This document shows positions 44,348 through 56,560 of a stretch of DNA of 64,000 nt, one piece after another. A program made the position numbers and the translations under genes. Location: the NCBI GenBank assembly GCA_903813345.2, contig CAIIXF020000002.1:5990001-6054000 (forward strand). The letters are read 5' to 3'. The notes below the pieces were generated by a model, which saw only the letters and a program-made list of their open reading frames with translations, made no database searches and was not told where the DNA came from. Numbering within the stretch: position 1 is the first letter of the stretch; each line of letters starts with the position of its first letter. This stretch comes from Owenia fusiformis (Eukaryota; Annelida; Polychaeta; Sabellida; Oweniidae).

Positions 44348-45767
44348 TTTTTTATAAAATCAAACGCGCGTCATTGAAACTCACAAGATGTAAATAGCAT
44401 GTCATTTACATCATACCTTGATGGGGAAAAATAGATCTTATATGTTAGAAGTACTAAATAAAAGTTATCGTGAAAATGAGACAGTCGTTCTCGAGAGAAA
44501 AGAGCATAAATGCGCATTTAGAGAGTTTTGGTCCGTTTAAAAATCTGTAAAAAATTGGGGTACTTAAAAGCATCGGGAGGCATCATATATTTCAAATTAG
44601 ACACGAGGAAGTCAATATTGAGCAAGTTATGGCTATTTTAAATTCAAATAAAACCGTTAACCCGTACCGGTCAATTTTCGTTAGCTGCGTATACCAAGGG
44701 TGTTACTGGTAATGGTTTTTTAATCCAACATGAATTGAAAATGTTATCCGAGCTGTCCGTAATATCTCAAAACATGGGCGTATATTATCTTGATATACGT
44801 CCATGCTCAAAACAAACATACTATTGTAAAAAACAACAAAAAATGAACCTTCATGATTGGTCAAAGTGGCATTAATTGATCGGGGGAAGAGGGGGAGAAA
44901 CCCCAGGGTTCAAAGATGACATACGCTTATAATGTAAATCTTTATAGAGATGACATCGTCGCTGATTGGTTTAGCGAGTCGATCGTTGATTGGTTTAAAA
45001 CTAGGTCAACTTGAAAACTATGAAAATCAAGACGGAGTGTACGTTTTCGACAAAAGGAGGTGCGCGAAGGAGGAAATCGTATGTCATCAATTGAATCATG
45101 GGGTTTTCCCTCCTCTCGATCGGGGGCTAAAGGAAACAAAATGGCAGATTCAAAATTTGGTTAAAAACGAATCAAAATCGAATAACATTTCTGGCGTATG
45201 TATCAATATTTTAGCTTGTTTTTCACGTCATGATGTATTTAGAAACTAGATTTTGGAAATTAAGTGACTAATGAAGGTGATGCGCAGTTCAGAGACAAGT
45301 ATAAGTTCAACCATGAACTATAACATTTCTCCTCTTTTAGCAAAACGAGCAGATAATTAATGTTGGCAATGAAAAAAAGGTAATGAAAATCTATAATGTC
45401 TCTAATCCTTGCTATCCCTTTAATGACGAAAATCTATCATGTCTCCCATCCTTGTTCTCCCCTTAATGTACCAAATGTGGCCTTTGATGACTTTATTGGG
45501 TATCTGCAGATTATACAAATTAGAAATATGATCTGAGTTGTAAAGAGATCGAGTTTTCTCCACTTCAATCGGTTATATGTATTTTATTAAGAGATACAAT
45601 CCAAGTGCAAATACTTAGTGGGAAAATAGATAAAACTAGCACATGCATATCAGTAGCATTTTCGATTTTACCAACGTGATCAGCCAGCTATATGTTGTTA
45701 TCCCGGTTGTTATGCATGCATTAAGTATCATTACTAGGACGTTTTTCTGACATTGTCTATTAAAGAA
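44348..45767. other. upstream region of gene D
   Basis: ORFs of 65 and 99 residues overlap on opposite strands at 44942-45249, without domain content or supporting splice sites. No promoter could be assigned for gene D. Confidence 0.3.
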
Positions 45768-46283
45768 ATGCTCAAAATGGTTACATTTAATCAAGTACCT
45801 TCTTTAACTATTTTCATCAGTAGTTTTGCAACAATATTTGCAGGTAGCACTAATCTAAAGGAGGCGATATTTCAGAGAGTTTGCGGGGACAACATGGCTA
45901 TGCCGTTAAACATATATGACGTCGTTCGAGTTAATTCTTTAATGGAATGTATGTATGTATGCGTCCAGGACGAGCAGTGTGCCTCATTCAACTTTGGAAC
46001 AACGATTGACAACGACACAACCGATTGTGAGTTGTGCTCAGAATTGATGTCGTCTTGTTATGACTTGGAACCCAAGTCAATGTTTGGCTATTGGCGCAAC
46101 GGATACATGGGTCCCGAATCTGCCACGTCTCGTATTCTTACAACGACATCAAATGATTCAACAAATGATTCTACGACGCCAACAAATGATCCCATAACAA
46201 CAACAAATGATTCCCCGACGCCAACAGATGATCCCATAACGAATTCCCCGACGCCAACAAATGATCCCATAACGACAACAACG
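45768..46283 (+). CDS. gene D exon 1: signal, PAN/Apple, Thr/Pro linker
   Basis: 172 codons in one exon, donor ACG|GTAAGT at 46284, phase 0. Reading through the donor meets TAG after QTVTHI, so splicing is needed to reach the hemopexin-like part. The linker is built from repeats of about 8 codons. Confidence 0.8.
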
Positions 46284-49200
46284 GTAAGTGATGGTCAAAC
46301 AGTCACACATATCTAGGCATGATACTTTTAGCTAATCAGAACACAGTATTTAGAATAATACGCAGTCTATACTTAAGACATATAGCGAATGGCTATTTTA
46401 ACAGAAAAGTTAATGGCACCCTGCTCATGCAGGTCAAAATGTCAAACCTTGCATATGTTTCTGGTTGAATTGCATCCTTTTGAGTGATACCGCCATGCTG
46501 GTACAAAATCGTTTGCAATGTTTGAAAATAATTTTAGCATTTCAATCAATGAATACTTGTCGGTGATTTAATGTGTATATTGTATCATAGCCATTAAATA
46601 GTATAGTTTCTAAATAGCCGAATAAAGCTGACATGATAGGTGTCACTTTTGTCATTCTACATTTTGCTAAGGCCAGACTGTACAAATCAAAACTATTATT
46701 GTAGAAAATGTTTCACTAAATTCAAATATGCTTTTAAAAAGAAGGAAAAGTTAGTTGTTAGAGGTTAAAAGTGCAAATCTCTTAAAATCTCATGAAAAAC
46801 GAGAATTAGGGAGATTTCAAAGCTATATGGAAACTCCTCTATCCGGATTAGCGCCCTCGCGCAAAGTCTTCGTGATGTAATAAACCATAATAAACACGAG
46901 TCCTGTGCTTAAATTGTTTAATAACAACAAACTACAAAATGTAAAATATAGGAACATGACATGATAGGTGTCACTTTTGTCATTCTACATTTTGCTAAGG
47001 CCAGACTGTACAAATCAAAACTATTATTGTAGAAAATGTTTCACTAAATTCAAATATGCTTTTAAAAAGAAGGAAAAGTTAGTTGTTAGAGGTTAAAAGT
47101 GCAAATCTCTTAAAATCTCATGAAAAACGAGAATTAGCGAGATTTCAAAGCTATATGGAAACTCCTCTATCCGGATTAGCGCCCTCGCGCAAAGTCTTCG
47201 TGATGTAATAAACCATAATAAACACGAGTCCTGTGCTTAAATTGTTTAATAACAACAAACTACAAAATGTAAAATATAGGAAGAAATCGTGTCGAAAAGT
47301 ATATTATTTTATTTTTCTGCACGATCTTTAATAAGTTACAAGATTAGTTAAACGTTCTACTTGGTCCTCAATGGGATTTTTAACTACAAACTTGGACGTT
47401 CTTCGTACTTGTTTAGGGTGATAACTGCGGTGGGTCAATCGATGTTGAAGCTGCATACACGTCCGGCAATGAAATCAGTCTAGTCGACAAAAACAATGGG
47501 TAAGTTCAAATGGATCATGAAGGTCGTATGCAATCAAATCGATATATAGTCGACATAAACAATGGGTAAGTTCAAATGGATCGTGGAGGTCGTATGCAAT
47601 CAAATCGGCCTAGTCAACAAAAACAATGGGTTAGTTCAAATGAATCGTAAAGGTCGTATACAATCAAATCAGTCTAGTCGACAAAAAGAATGGGTAAGTT
47701 CAAATGGATCGTGGAGGTCGTATGCAATCAAATCGGTCTAGTCGACAAAAACAATGGGTGAGTTCGAATGGATCGTGAAGGTCGTATACAATCAAATCAG
47801 TCTAGTCGACAAAAATCAATGGGTAAGTTTGAATGGATCGCAGAGGTAGTATGCAATCAAATCGGTCTAGTCGACAAAAACAATGGGTGAGTTCGAATGG
47901 ATCGTGAAGGTCGTATACAATTAAATCAGTCTCTTGAACAAAAACAATGAGTAAGTTTGAATGGATCGTGAAGGTCCTATACAATCGAATTAGTCTAGTC
48001 GACAAAAAGAATGGGTAAGTTCAAATTGATCGGGGAGGTCGTATGCAATCAAATCGGTCTAGTCGACAAAAAGAATGGGTAAGTTCAAATTGATCGTAGA
48101 TGTCGTATGCAATCAAATCGGTCTAGTCGACAAAAACAATGGGTAAGTTCGAATGGATCGTGAAGGTCGTATACAATCAAATCAGTCTAGTCGCACAAAC
48201 AATCGATAAGTTTGAATTGATCGTGAAGGTCGTATACAATCAAATCAGCTAGTCGACACAAACAATGAGTAAGTTCGAATGGATCGTGAAGGTCGTATAC
48301 AATCAAATCAGTCTAGTCGACACAAACAATCGGTAAGTTTGAATTGATCGTGAAGGTCGTATACAATCAAATCAGCTAGTCGACACAAACAATGAGTAAG
48401 TTCGAATGGATCGTGAAGGTCGTATACAATCAAATCAGTCTAGTCGACACAAACAATCGGTAAGTTTGAATGGATCGTGAAGGTCGTATAATATCAAATC
48501 AGTCTAGTCCACACAAACAATGAGTAAGTTCGAATGGATCGCAGAGGTCGTAAGCAATCAAATCGGTCAAGTCGACAAAAAACGATGGGTTAATTCGATT
48601 GAATCGTGAAGGTCTTATACAATCAAATCAGTCTCGTCGACAACAACAATGGGTAAGTTTGAATGGATCGTGAAGGTCGTATACAATCAAATCAGTCTAG
48701 TCGACAAAAATAATGGGTAAGTTGAAATGAATCGTGGAGGTCGTATACAATCAAATCAGTCTCGTCGACAACAACAATGGGTAAGTTTGAATGGATCGTG
48801 AAGGTCGTATACAATCAAATCAGTCTAGTCGACAAAAATAATGGGTAAGTTGAAATGAATCGTGGAGGTCGTATACAATCAAATCAGTCTTGTCAACAAA
48901 AACAATCGGTAAGTTTGAATGGATCGTGAAGGTCGTATAAAATCAAATCAGTCTATAGTTAGAAACCCATGCCTCTCTATCGTTTCAAAAAATTTACCCA
49001 ACGTGGCGGTCTCTGTTAATTTATGGCATCCATACTTTTTTGAAAGGTAACACTTTGAGGCTCAATTTTTTGCCGGATGCCCTTGCAAACTCTCATTGGT
49101 TGCTCTGTATTGTAGCATTCCGTTACCATGGTTACGCATCTATAGACATCTTACCTTGGAATCTTAAATCATTTGTAACTTTGTCATTATTTGGTCTATA

Positions 49201-52200
49201 GAGATGATATTGGTATCAAATTAAACCTAATTAATCTTCTCATAAAGTAATGATATTCAATTATGCAAATTAGATAATTTGCATAAATTGTGACGTCATC
49301 AATCAATTTTTGTTTCAGAAATTTCGAGAATAGCAACATATCTATTAGAACTGAGGCCGTATGTCAGAATTTCGGCAAAGTTTGGTCTTTTAGACTATAA
49401 GAAGAATGTATCAGCAACATAAAAATGAAAACAGATTCAAAATTGGATCAGTATTGCCAAAGTTATTAAACTTTCGAGGCAGCTACTGTGAATGTCATTA
49501 TTTGACAATTTTATTCAGACATCTTACCATGGACGTTTAAAGTGTTTGTAGCTTTGTCATTATTTGGTCTATAGATATGATATTGGTATCAAATTAAACC
49601 TTATAAAATGTCCTGTACGATTACAATATTCAATTATGCAAATTAGCTAATTTGCATAAATTGTGACGTGATCAATCTATTTTTGTTCAGAATATCCCAG
49701 TTTATAGCAACATACATATTAGAACTTAGGCTGAATGACAGAATGTGTGCATAGTTTTGACCTTTATTTGATGAGTGGGAGATAGAGGCAACATTCAAGA
49801 GACAACAGATTCAAAATTGGGTCAAAATTAGCAAAGTTATTCAGCTTTTGGGGCAGCTACTATGAACGTCATTGTTTGACAATTATAAAAATATTACAAT
49901 AACAAAAAAAGAAACAAACATAGTTGTTTCAATCTTATTGAGTAAAAATGTACATGACTTGTTCATATTTTTCCATTGAACTGTACATGAAAGTATGTGG
50001 AAATGTTACATGTATTTTGACTATCATTCACAGGGGTCAAAATCATGTGATCTTGATCTTGTATTTTAAAATCTAATTTTATAATTTACCATACACTGTC
50101 AATGATCCATATGAATACATAGTAATGCTTTAATTATGCTATTTTGACATATGCTGACTAATATACATATCAATATTTACAAAATCTATATGGAAGAGTA
50201 TTCCTGGTTTCATTTTATTTCTAGCATGTGAAAAAGCTGAAAACAAAATTTTGTTTATATTTGGACATAAACTAAATAAATCTTAACTACCATTTTATAT
50301 TTGAAATACAGATAGAGTGTCAACTTTAGAACTTATATGTTAACATTTCCAAAAATCAATGCCCAAAATAAGTCAATCGGTGTCAAATGGCGAGCCCATA
50401 CAGCTAATGTGATAACTACTTTAGGGGAATTTTTCAACCTTCAAAATCCTTGGTGATTCAACCTTAGAATGATTTATGTTATAGCTTTTCTGAAAATGGA
50501 CTATAAGCAGATAGTAGGTACTTAAAGAAGCAAAATGAAAAGTAGTTTTTATATAATTTTACATAATATAACCTCTTCGATATGCAATGAAAAATGATGA
50601 CAAAATCCATACACGAGCTCAGTAGTAGTACCAGTAATCCTGAAATTAAAGTCTATTGATCAAAATAGTCACGACGAAAAAAATTTTGTAGGACTTTAAC
50701 TAGCAATTCCTACATCTACATATAGGTTTCCTACATCTATCTCTTATGTCCCAAAGTATGTATGGTATAGGACTTGTAATCTGAACTTGTTTTAAAAGGT
50801 TTCCAAAATATGAAATACCAAAAATCTATGAAAAATATGAGTCTGAAATGGATGGATTTCAGGTATATCCCCATAGACTATGGATACCATTCAAAACTGA
50901 GAACCGTAACAACAGGAGATTTAAGTGCAAAATAAAGGAGTTAATCACGTAGTATGATTGACAGAGGTTGAATCTAAACTATTTTAATTTACACTTTTTA
51001 TAGTTTAGAAGCTTTATATGGAATGATCTAATCTAATGAAGATCTAATCAATACAGTGTGTATCAAAAAACGCAACAGATTGTTATCTCGGAAAAGCACA
51101 AAACCAGTGATAACATCATTGATTTCATTCAATGCACCATGAAGCCATGTGTCTCCTCTTTACAATGATATATCATTCATTGATATTTGTACCGAAAAGC
51201 CAAATTACTCCTCTTTGCCAATGGAATATCATTCATTCATAGGAAGTCATGGCTGGCCGAATAATCATTAATTTTGCAAAGTAGGGCAAAATTCAGTTCG
51301 GACTCAAGTTTCAAACATTGCAAAAGTCACTACAAGGGGCATAGGGGCGATTGGAAGAAGGTGTGACAGGTTTGGCATATACAGTAAAGTGTTCATACTC
51401 ATACACTTGAAAGAATTTATCCTATACCTCTCCAAATTGCCACCACTTCCTTGCACAAAAAGATGCGCTCATTTGTCCATGTCATGCATGATTCAGCCTG
51501 GAGTCATCTGTGGGTTAAAGCAGAGAAAAGCAGCCCATGGGCAATTCTTTCTCGAGGTTTTGCAATATCTGGTGAAGGAATTGTGAGCACAGATGCTCCT
51601 GAGATAGCTCCAAAAGAAAAAGTCACAGCATTTCAAGTCCATAGGTACTTAGCCCTTGCACTGATTTTTGCAATATCTAAAACGTGGTCCAGAGCCAATT
51701 TTGACCCACTGTGCAAATGGAAGGATTTCTCACCTTACCTTTACCACATGTGAATGAAGAGGAGGGATGTGGCTTTATGGTACATTGAATGAAATTGATG
51801 TAGTCATCACTAGTTTTGTGATTTTACGAGATAACTACCTGTTGCGTTTTTTTGAAACGCCCAGTGTAACAGATTTTATCAAAAAGTCTCAGATGTACAT
51901 GTAGGCTTGGACGCTGGGGCAAAAGTCATCACAATAAGATGTACTGAGAGGAGCTGAATCAATGTCACACCTATAGATGATGTTAACAAGGAGATTAATG
52001 TCACACAGATGATATTTGGGAGTCAAATCACACTGGTGAGGTGAACATGGAGATGTGACAAAGATGATGGAAACATTAAGAATAAAAAGCATCCCTGTCA
52101 TGAAAGTCACCACTGAAATAGATTAACAAAAGAAAAATTCAACCACTGCCATATGGGTCCTTGACATGGGTAATGGGTAATATCGATTTTACATATACGT

Positions 52201-55200
52201 ACATTTAGATGGCTATAACATGAATGAATGCCATAGAGGTGATGTTAACGTGGATATCAATGTCACATGGATGACATGGTGATAAAACGTTAATTTGTTC
52301 AAAGTTACACTATTGAGGTGTTGTTAGTCACATGGAAATAAATGTCACATGGATGTAGGAACTCTTGGGTTTAAGTCCTCGCTTCATCAACACTCAATAT
52401 AAAAATGCAATGCTATTTATGAACTATAATAGCTTTGGTATGATAAATAATACAAGGTGTCTCAAAAATGTACCCAAAAGTATATTAATACCACGGTTTA
52501 ACCAATCAATATTTTCAGATATTTTTGCATGATCATGTTGCTAAAGCATGTAAGTTTCCTCCCCAATACAAAGTTTTCAGTTCAGTCTTGCATTTTGATG
52601 ATTTAACCCTTTACTTTTTACTTCATATTTTGATGACAGCCTGTATCCTTGTGCTACATTGTTCATCACTTTGATAATGTTTCAGGTGGAACGTTTTGAA
52701 TTTCTTTTTGGGTGTTGGCTTTATGTTGTACTAGGTCTTTCGGCTTGGGATTAGCTAACATGCTCCTTCAAATAGCCCCAGAGAAGTTCCAAGGTTGAAG
52801 ATGGCAGAACAATCACAGAGAACCAGCTCAATTATCATCAAATGATTTAGCAGTTAATTGATAATGGAGTTCTGCCAGAGTTACAGAGACTGAATGATAT
52901 CCAAATGAGAACTCTGTGGTTCCGGACAGTTTGAGCCCCTCCATGTACAGCAAGGGCCACACAAAAATTCCCATGAAAGCAATTTCTTCTCTCTATATAA
53001 AGACAGTGTGAAGGCCTCCCTATTCAACAGATTTGACACCCCAAACATTTTCTCTGGAATGACTTCAAGAACCATGTTTATGTTTATCCCAAGCTAAGAG
53101 ACATAGAACAATTTGAGGTCAACATGTGAAAGGAAATTCAAAACATTCCACCAGAAACATTGTCATATATGATAAACAATGTAGCAGTAAGAATGCAGGC
53201 TTTTATCGAAATGTAAGGAGGTAAAATTAAACACATGGTATAAAAAGGGTTAAAGCATCAAAAAGGCAAGACTGAACTAAAAAATTAGTATTAGAGAGAA
53301 AACTTACCTGCTTTTCCTCAATGACTATGCAAAAATATCTGAAAATATTGATTGATTTATCTTTGCTGTTGATATACCTTTGGTTCATTTTCTGAGACAC
53401 TCTAGATTATAAAAACTGTCTCTTTAATGTCACTGCCAGTAATCTGACAAAATGAGTGAAGGGAGTTGATTCCTGCTACAAAATTCAACAAATAAGATTT
53501 CTTTCTTCAAAAAGCATATGGTATGGTAAAATCAGTTAGGTTTTAGGTGTAAGAATGGCGCAACGTCACCAGCATGCAAAAAGTCAATCTTTGAATCCTC
53601 TTCAATGCAATAAAATCAAAATGAATGTTCTTGCTGTTTTTTAAATGAGGCTTTTAAAAATATATTATTTTGATATTTTTTATAACATTTTGTAAATAAT
53701 TCAAACAAGGCATAAACATGCAAAATGTCTCAGCCTGCCATTTGTTACAGATGCCAAAGGCCAGACACCAGATGTCAAACGCTGTCTCAAAAATGGAGAC
53801 AAATGGAGAACAATATGTCACCGCTTTTGGTGGTGACATAAAAAACAGCAATGACATACATTTTGTGATATAACGTCATCAATTTGTATTAACAGGTCAT
53901 GTAGATGATTACTGCTTGAATCGGTGCACAAATATTAATGTTTGACCAGTCATGATGTTTCGTCCTTTTAAACACCAACTACTTTAGTGACATGTAAAAT
54001 ATATTTTTTTCACTCAATAAGCTTGAATCAGCTTTGTTTCATTTTTGTTATTTCAGTGTTTTATTTATGATTGTCAAATAGTAACGTTCATAGCAGCTGC
54101 CTCAAAAGCTGAATTACTTTACTAATACTCATTCAATTTTGAATATTTTTTGATGTTGCTCATACCTCTTCCACTCATAGAATAAATGACGAACTATGCA
54201 GAAACTACACCATCCAACCTCGGATCTAATAAATTTGTTGCTATACTTGGAAGTTCTGAACCAAAAATAGATTGATGACATCATAATTTATGCAAATTAG
54301 CTAATTTGTATAATTGAATATCGTTACCGTTTATTCAATTAGGATCAATTCAATACCAAGACCTCCTCTATAGACCAAATAATGACAAAGCTACCAAACA
54401 TTTCAATTCTAAGGTAAGATGTTTAAAGTTAATTGTTCAATGATAACGTTCATGGTAGCTGCCCAGAAAGCTTAATAACTTTGTTAGTTCTGATCCAATT
54501 TTGAATCTGTTTTCACTTTTATGTTGCATAAACCTTCTGCTCATAGAATAAAAGTCATCACATTGAAGAAATTCTACCATACGGCTTCATTTCTTAAAGA
54601 TACATTGCTATACTTGAAAATTCTGAACTAAATATAGATTTATGACGTCACAATTTATGCAAATTAGCTCATTTGCATAATTGAATATTTTAATTTTATG
54701 AGAAATTTAATTAGGTTTAATTTGATACCAATATCATATCTATAGACAAAATAATGACAAAGCTACAAATGATTTAAGATTCCAAGGTAAGATGCCTATA
54801 GATGCGTAACCATGGTAACGGAATGCTACAATACAGAGCAACCAATGAGAGTTTGCAAGGGCATCCGGCAAAAAATTGAACCTCAAAGTGTTACCTTTCA
54901 GAAAAGTATGGATGCCATAAATTAACAGAGACCGCCACGTTGGGTAAATTTTTTGAAACGATAGAGAGGCATGGGTTTCTAACTACTAGTCCACACAAAC
55001 AATGAGTAAGTTCGAATGGATCGTGAAGGTCGTATACAATCAAATATGTCTTGTCCACACAAACAATGAGTAAGTTCGAATGGATCGTGAAGTTGGCATA
55101 CATGTTTGAAATAAGAATGGATAGTAACATTGCAGAGTTATAAATTCATTGTTTATATTTCTATTGAAAATATTATCCCTGTTCTTTATTAGATCTAGAA

Positions 55201-56059
55201 TAATATCCTTCAATTGACTTGTTTTTGTTGTTTTTTGAAGCCATTATACCAGCACTGTAAACAGCAATGGGTCGTTAAATTCGGTGTCGGCTAGAGGAAA
55301 TTTGGATTTACTGTATGGTGGATTGTTAGAGACCATAATCTTCAGAGAAATCAACTCTGTCGGTGGGAACTTAAGTGATGGTGTCAATTTATTCTTTAAC
55401 GGTACGCATTCAGACTCAAGTCAAACTACGTTTAAAAATGAAAAGGGACTGTGTCTTTACGTTGCTCATAAAATCACATTGCTTGCTTTTGTAACGATTG
55501 TTTCATAAAAATATCACTTAATTGAATTAAGATATGGAAAATATGCTTTTTAAAGAACGTACTCTTATAGCGGAGCACCATTCAAATAAGACAAAAAAGA
55601 AACTGTAAGTAGACAAACTTAACGCATTTTTTATTATATCCAGGTAATGATATCCACTGTATGGATAAATCTTGGCTCGTTGACAATTTGGGGCTCGGTT
55701 GTCTTGTACATGGCTTTTGGACGAAAACAATCACGCAGATATTCGGCGCTGGAACCCCATCAACAGTCAACGCAGCTGTGGAGGCAACTTCAAACAGAAC
55801 GTACCTTTTCGATGACATCACTGTGTATATATCCGAACGTCATGGACTTAATGTTGTCACTGGTTCGCTTGTTGATAGCTATGGAATACGAGATTCAAGA
55901 GCGGAGAATCTATGGCTTGGGATCCCTAATGGTGTAACGGCCGTAGCTGGATGGCCTGATAACAATGACCAGTTTCTTTTCTTTGTCGGGAAGACCTACT
56001 ATGTTTATGATACCGTTGCGAAACAGAATGTGCTTGGACCGTTATGTGTTCCAAACTAA
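45768..56059 (+). CDS. gene D: secreted PAN/Apple plus hemopexin-like protein, 4 exons, 391 aa
   Basis: Likely an extracellular adhesion or binding protein. Exons 45768-46283, 47417-47499, 55241-55401 and 55644-56059 join with matching phases (0, 2, 1) to 1176 nt. An N-terminal hydrophobic sequence (QVPSLTIFISSFATIFAG) serves as the signal peptide. A PAN/Apple domain (about 36-110) is seen from VCGDNMAMPLN, SLMECMYVCVQDEQCASFNF, CELC and SSCYDLEPKSMFGYW. A repeated Thr/Asn/Asp/Pro linker (TNDPITTTNDSPTPTDDP) follows to residue 172. The C-terminal part is hemopexin-like: NCGGSIDVEAAY, STVNAAVEATSNRTYLFDD and GVTAVAGWPDNNDQFLFFVG then KTYYVYD, ending in LGPLCVPN. The first and last cysteines would close a propeller as in hemopexin folds. 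The repeats are divergent and the number of blades is uncertain. ATG 45777 is an equally good start. Confidence 0.8.
46284..46630. other. gene D intron 1, 5' part
   Basis: Intronic DNA without recognised features. Confidence 0.3.
46631..47284. repeat. 328-bp tandem duplication in gene D intron 1
   Basis: 46631-46958 is repeated at 46959-47284 almost base for base (a single difference noticed, TTAGGGAG against TTAGCGAG). This indicates a very recent duplication, or an assembly duplication. Confidence 0.9.
47417..47499 (+). CDS. gene D exon 2: hemopexin-like start
   Basis: Acceptor CTTGTTTAG, donor ATGG|GTAAGT at 47500, phase 2. It encodes GDNCGGSIDVEAAYTSGNEI and SLVDKNN. The last ~30 bases and the donor are the founder of the downstream minisatellite. 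Confidence 0.75.
47500..48955 (+). repeat. ~64-bp minisatellite containing the exon 2 donor site
   Basis: About 22 units, each with exon-like sequence AATCAGTCTAGTCGACAAAA + ACAATGG followed by GTAAGTT and GAATGGATCGTGAAGGTCGT + ATACAATCA. The array continues after the transposon at 54986-55090 for about two more units. Confidence 0.95.
51054..51866. mobile_element. nested TA-target element with ~130-bp inverted repeats
   Basis: CAAAAAACGCAACAG at 51064 is mirrored by CTGTTGCGTTTTTTTG near 51839-51854, and the arms continue through AATGAAATTGATG-like sequence. TA flanks both ends (51052-51053 and 51867-51868). Overlapping ORFs inside (51389-51753; for example SFVHVMHDSAWSHLWVK) may be the residue of a transposase, but no motif was recognised. 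Confidence 0.75.
52453..53402 (+). mobile_element. nested mariner-like element with degenerate transposase
   Basis: The left end CAAGGTGTCTCAAAAATGTA and the right end TCATTTTCTGAGACAC are imperfect inverted repeats extending about 190 bp, with TA on both sides (52451-52452, 53403-53404). Confidence 0.8.
52900..53220 (+). pseudogene. broken mariner/Tc1-class transposase, C-terminal part
   Basis: The reading frame, interrupted by stops, includes HPKHFLWNDFKNHVYVYPKL, EQFEVNM, KEIQNIPPETLSYMINNVAV and RMQAFIEM. This matches the general end of mariner-class transposases (FFLWG-like, then IPPE-L and a final R-Q-IE-GG). Several stop codons and shifts show it is inactive. Confidence 0.7.
54986..55090 (+). 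repeat. right-hand remnant of the donor-site minisatellite
   Basis: Two further units (CTAGTCCACACAAACAATGA + GTAAGTTCGAATGGATCGTG) continue the array interrupted at 48955. Confidence 0.9.
55241..55401 (+). CDS. gene D exon 3: hemopexin-like middle
   Basis: Acceptor TTTTTTGAAG|C completes Gly, donor AACG|GTACGC at 55402, phase 1. It encodes HYTSTVNSNGSLNSVSARG, then LDLLYGGLLETIIFREINS and DGVNLFFNG. Confidence 0.75.
55644..56059 (+). CDS. gene D exon 4: hemopexin-like end
   Basis: Acceptor TATATCCAG. It encodes NDIHCMDKSWLVDNLGLGC and then two hemopexin-like repeats (NAAVEATSNRTYLFDDITVY; NGVTAVAGWPDNNDQFLFFV) and the closing cysteine before TAA. Confidence 0.85.
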
Positions 56060-56560
56060 TTCGAATAGTTTGTAAGCCGTTTTATCTCAAGATAATTGTG
56101 TTTTCTGTACAATAACAACAGTGATATTTCTGATGTCATGTAGATCCGCGTGGGATAATCTTTAGAAAATCGTTTATCATCTGCATATACGGCTGACCAT
56201 TATTCTGCATATTTGCATGATAAACAAATTTGACTATCCATTTACTCTTTTTATTTATTTTCTGTTGTAATCATGGGATAAACCTAATATCAGATCGTTT
56301 TCGTGATATGATATTATCGCCTCGTCTATTTATAAATGATATCACTCAAAATGACCTGATATTCTGTATATATGTCAAAATGAAACAGTAATGTTTTTTC
56401 AATGTGTCGTCCTACTGTTGTATGAACTAATACATGTATATACGACTATCTGGTCATTAATACATCCGTGGGACTGGATCCCCGACCGATGAGAAATTAA
56501 AGATAAAGTGCAACAAACGAAACACTGGAAATAATTATCAAACCAATGTACAAGTATTAA
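56060..56560. other. 3' flank of gene D
   Basis: No further gene. ATTAAAGATAAAG near 56496 is a weak poly(A) candidate. Confidence 0.3.

Larger units (their letters stand above)
48956..54985. mobile_element. 6-kb long-terminal-inverted-repeat transposon
   Basis: The ends TAGTTAGAAACCCATGCC and GGCATGGGTTTCTAACTA are inverted, and the match continues inward for roughly 900 bp per side with few differences. Within each arm a unit of about 340 bp (GTCATTATTTGGTCTATAGA, TGGTATCAAATTAAACCT, TGCAAATTAGCTAATTTGCA) is present twice. CTA flanks both ends (48953-48955, 54986-54988) and fits a 3-bp target duplication in the minisatellite sequence AGTCTAGTC. No transposase of its own was recognised between the arms. 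Confidence 0.85.

Noticed and set aside
44942..45249. Overlapping ORFs on both strands upstream of gene D
   Set aside because: No signal peptide, domain or splice support; likely chance in a GC-richer patch.
51389..51753. ORFs inside the nested element taken as a transposase
   Set aside because: No catalytic or DNA-binding motif could be recognised; only the neighbouring element at 52453-53402 shows transposase-like sequence.
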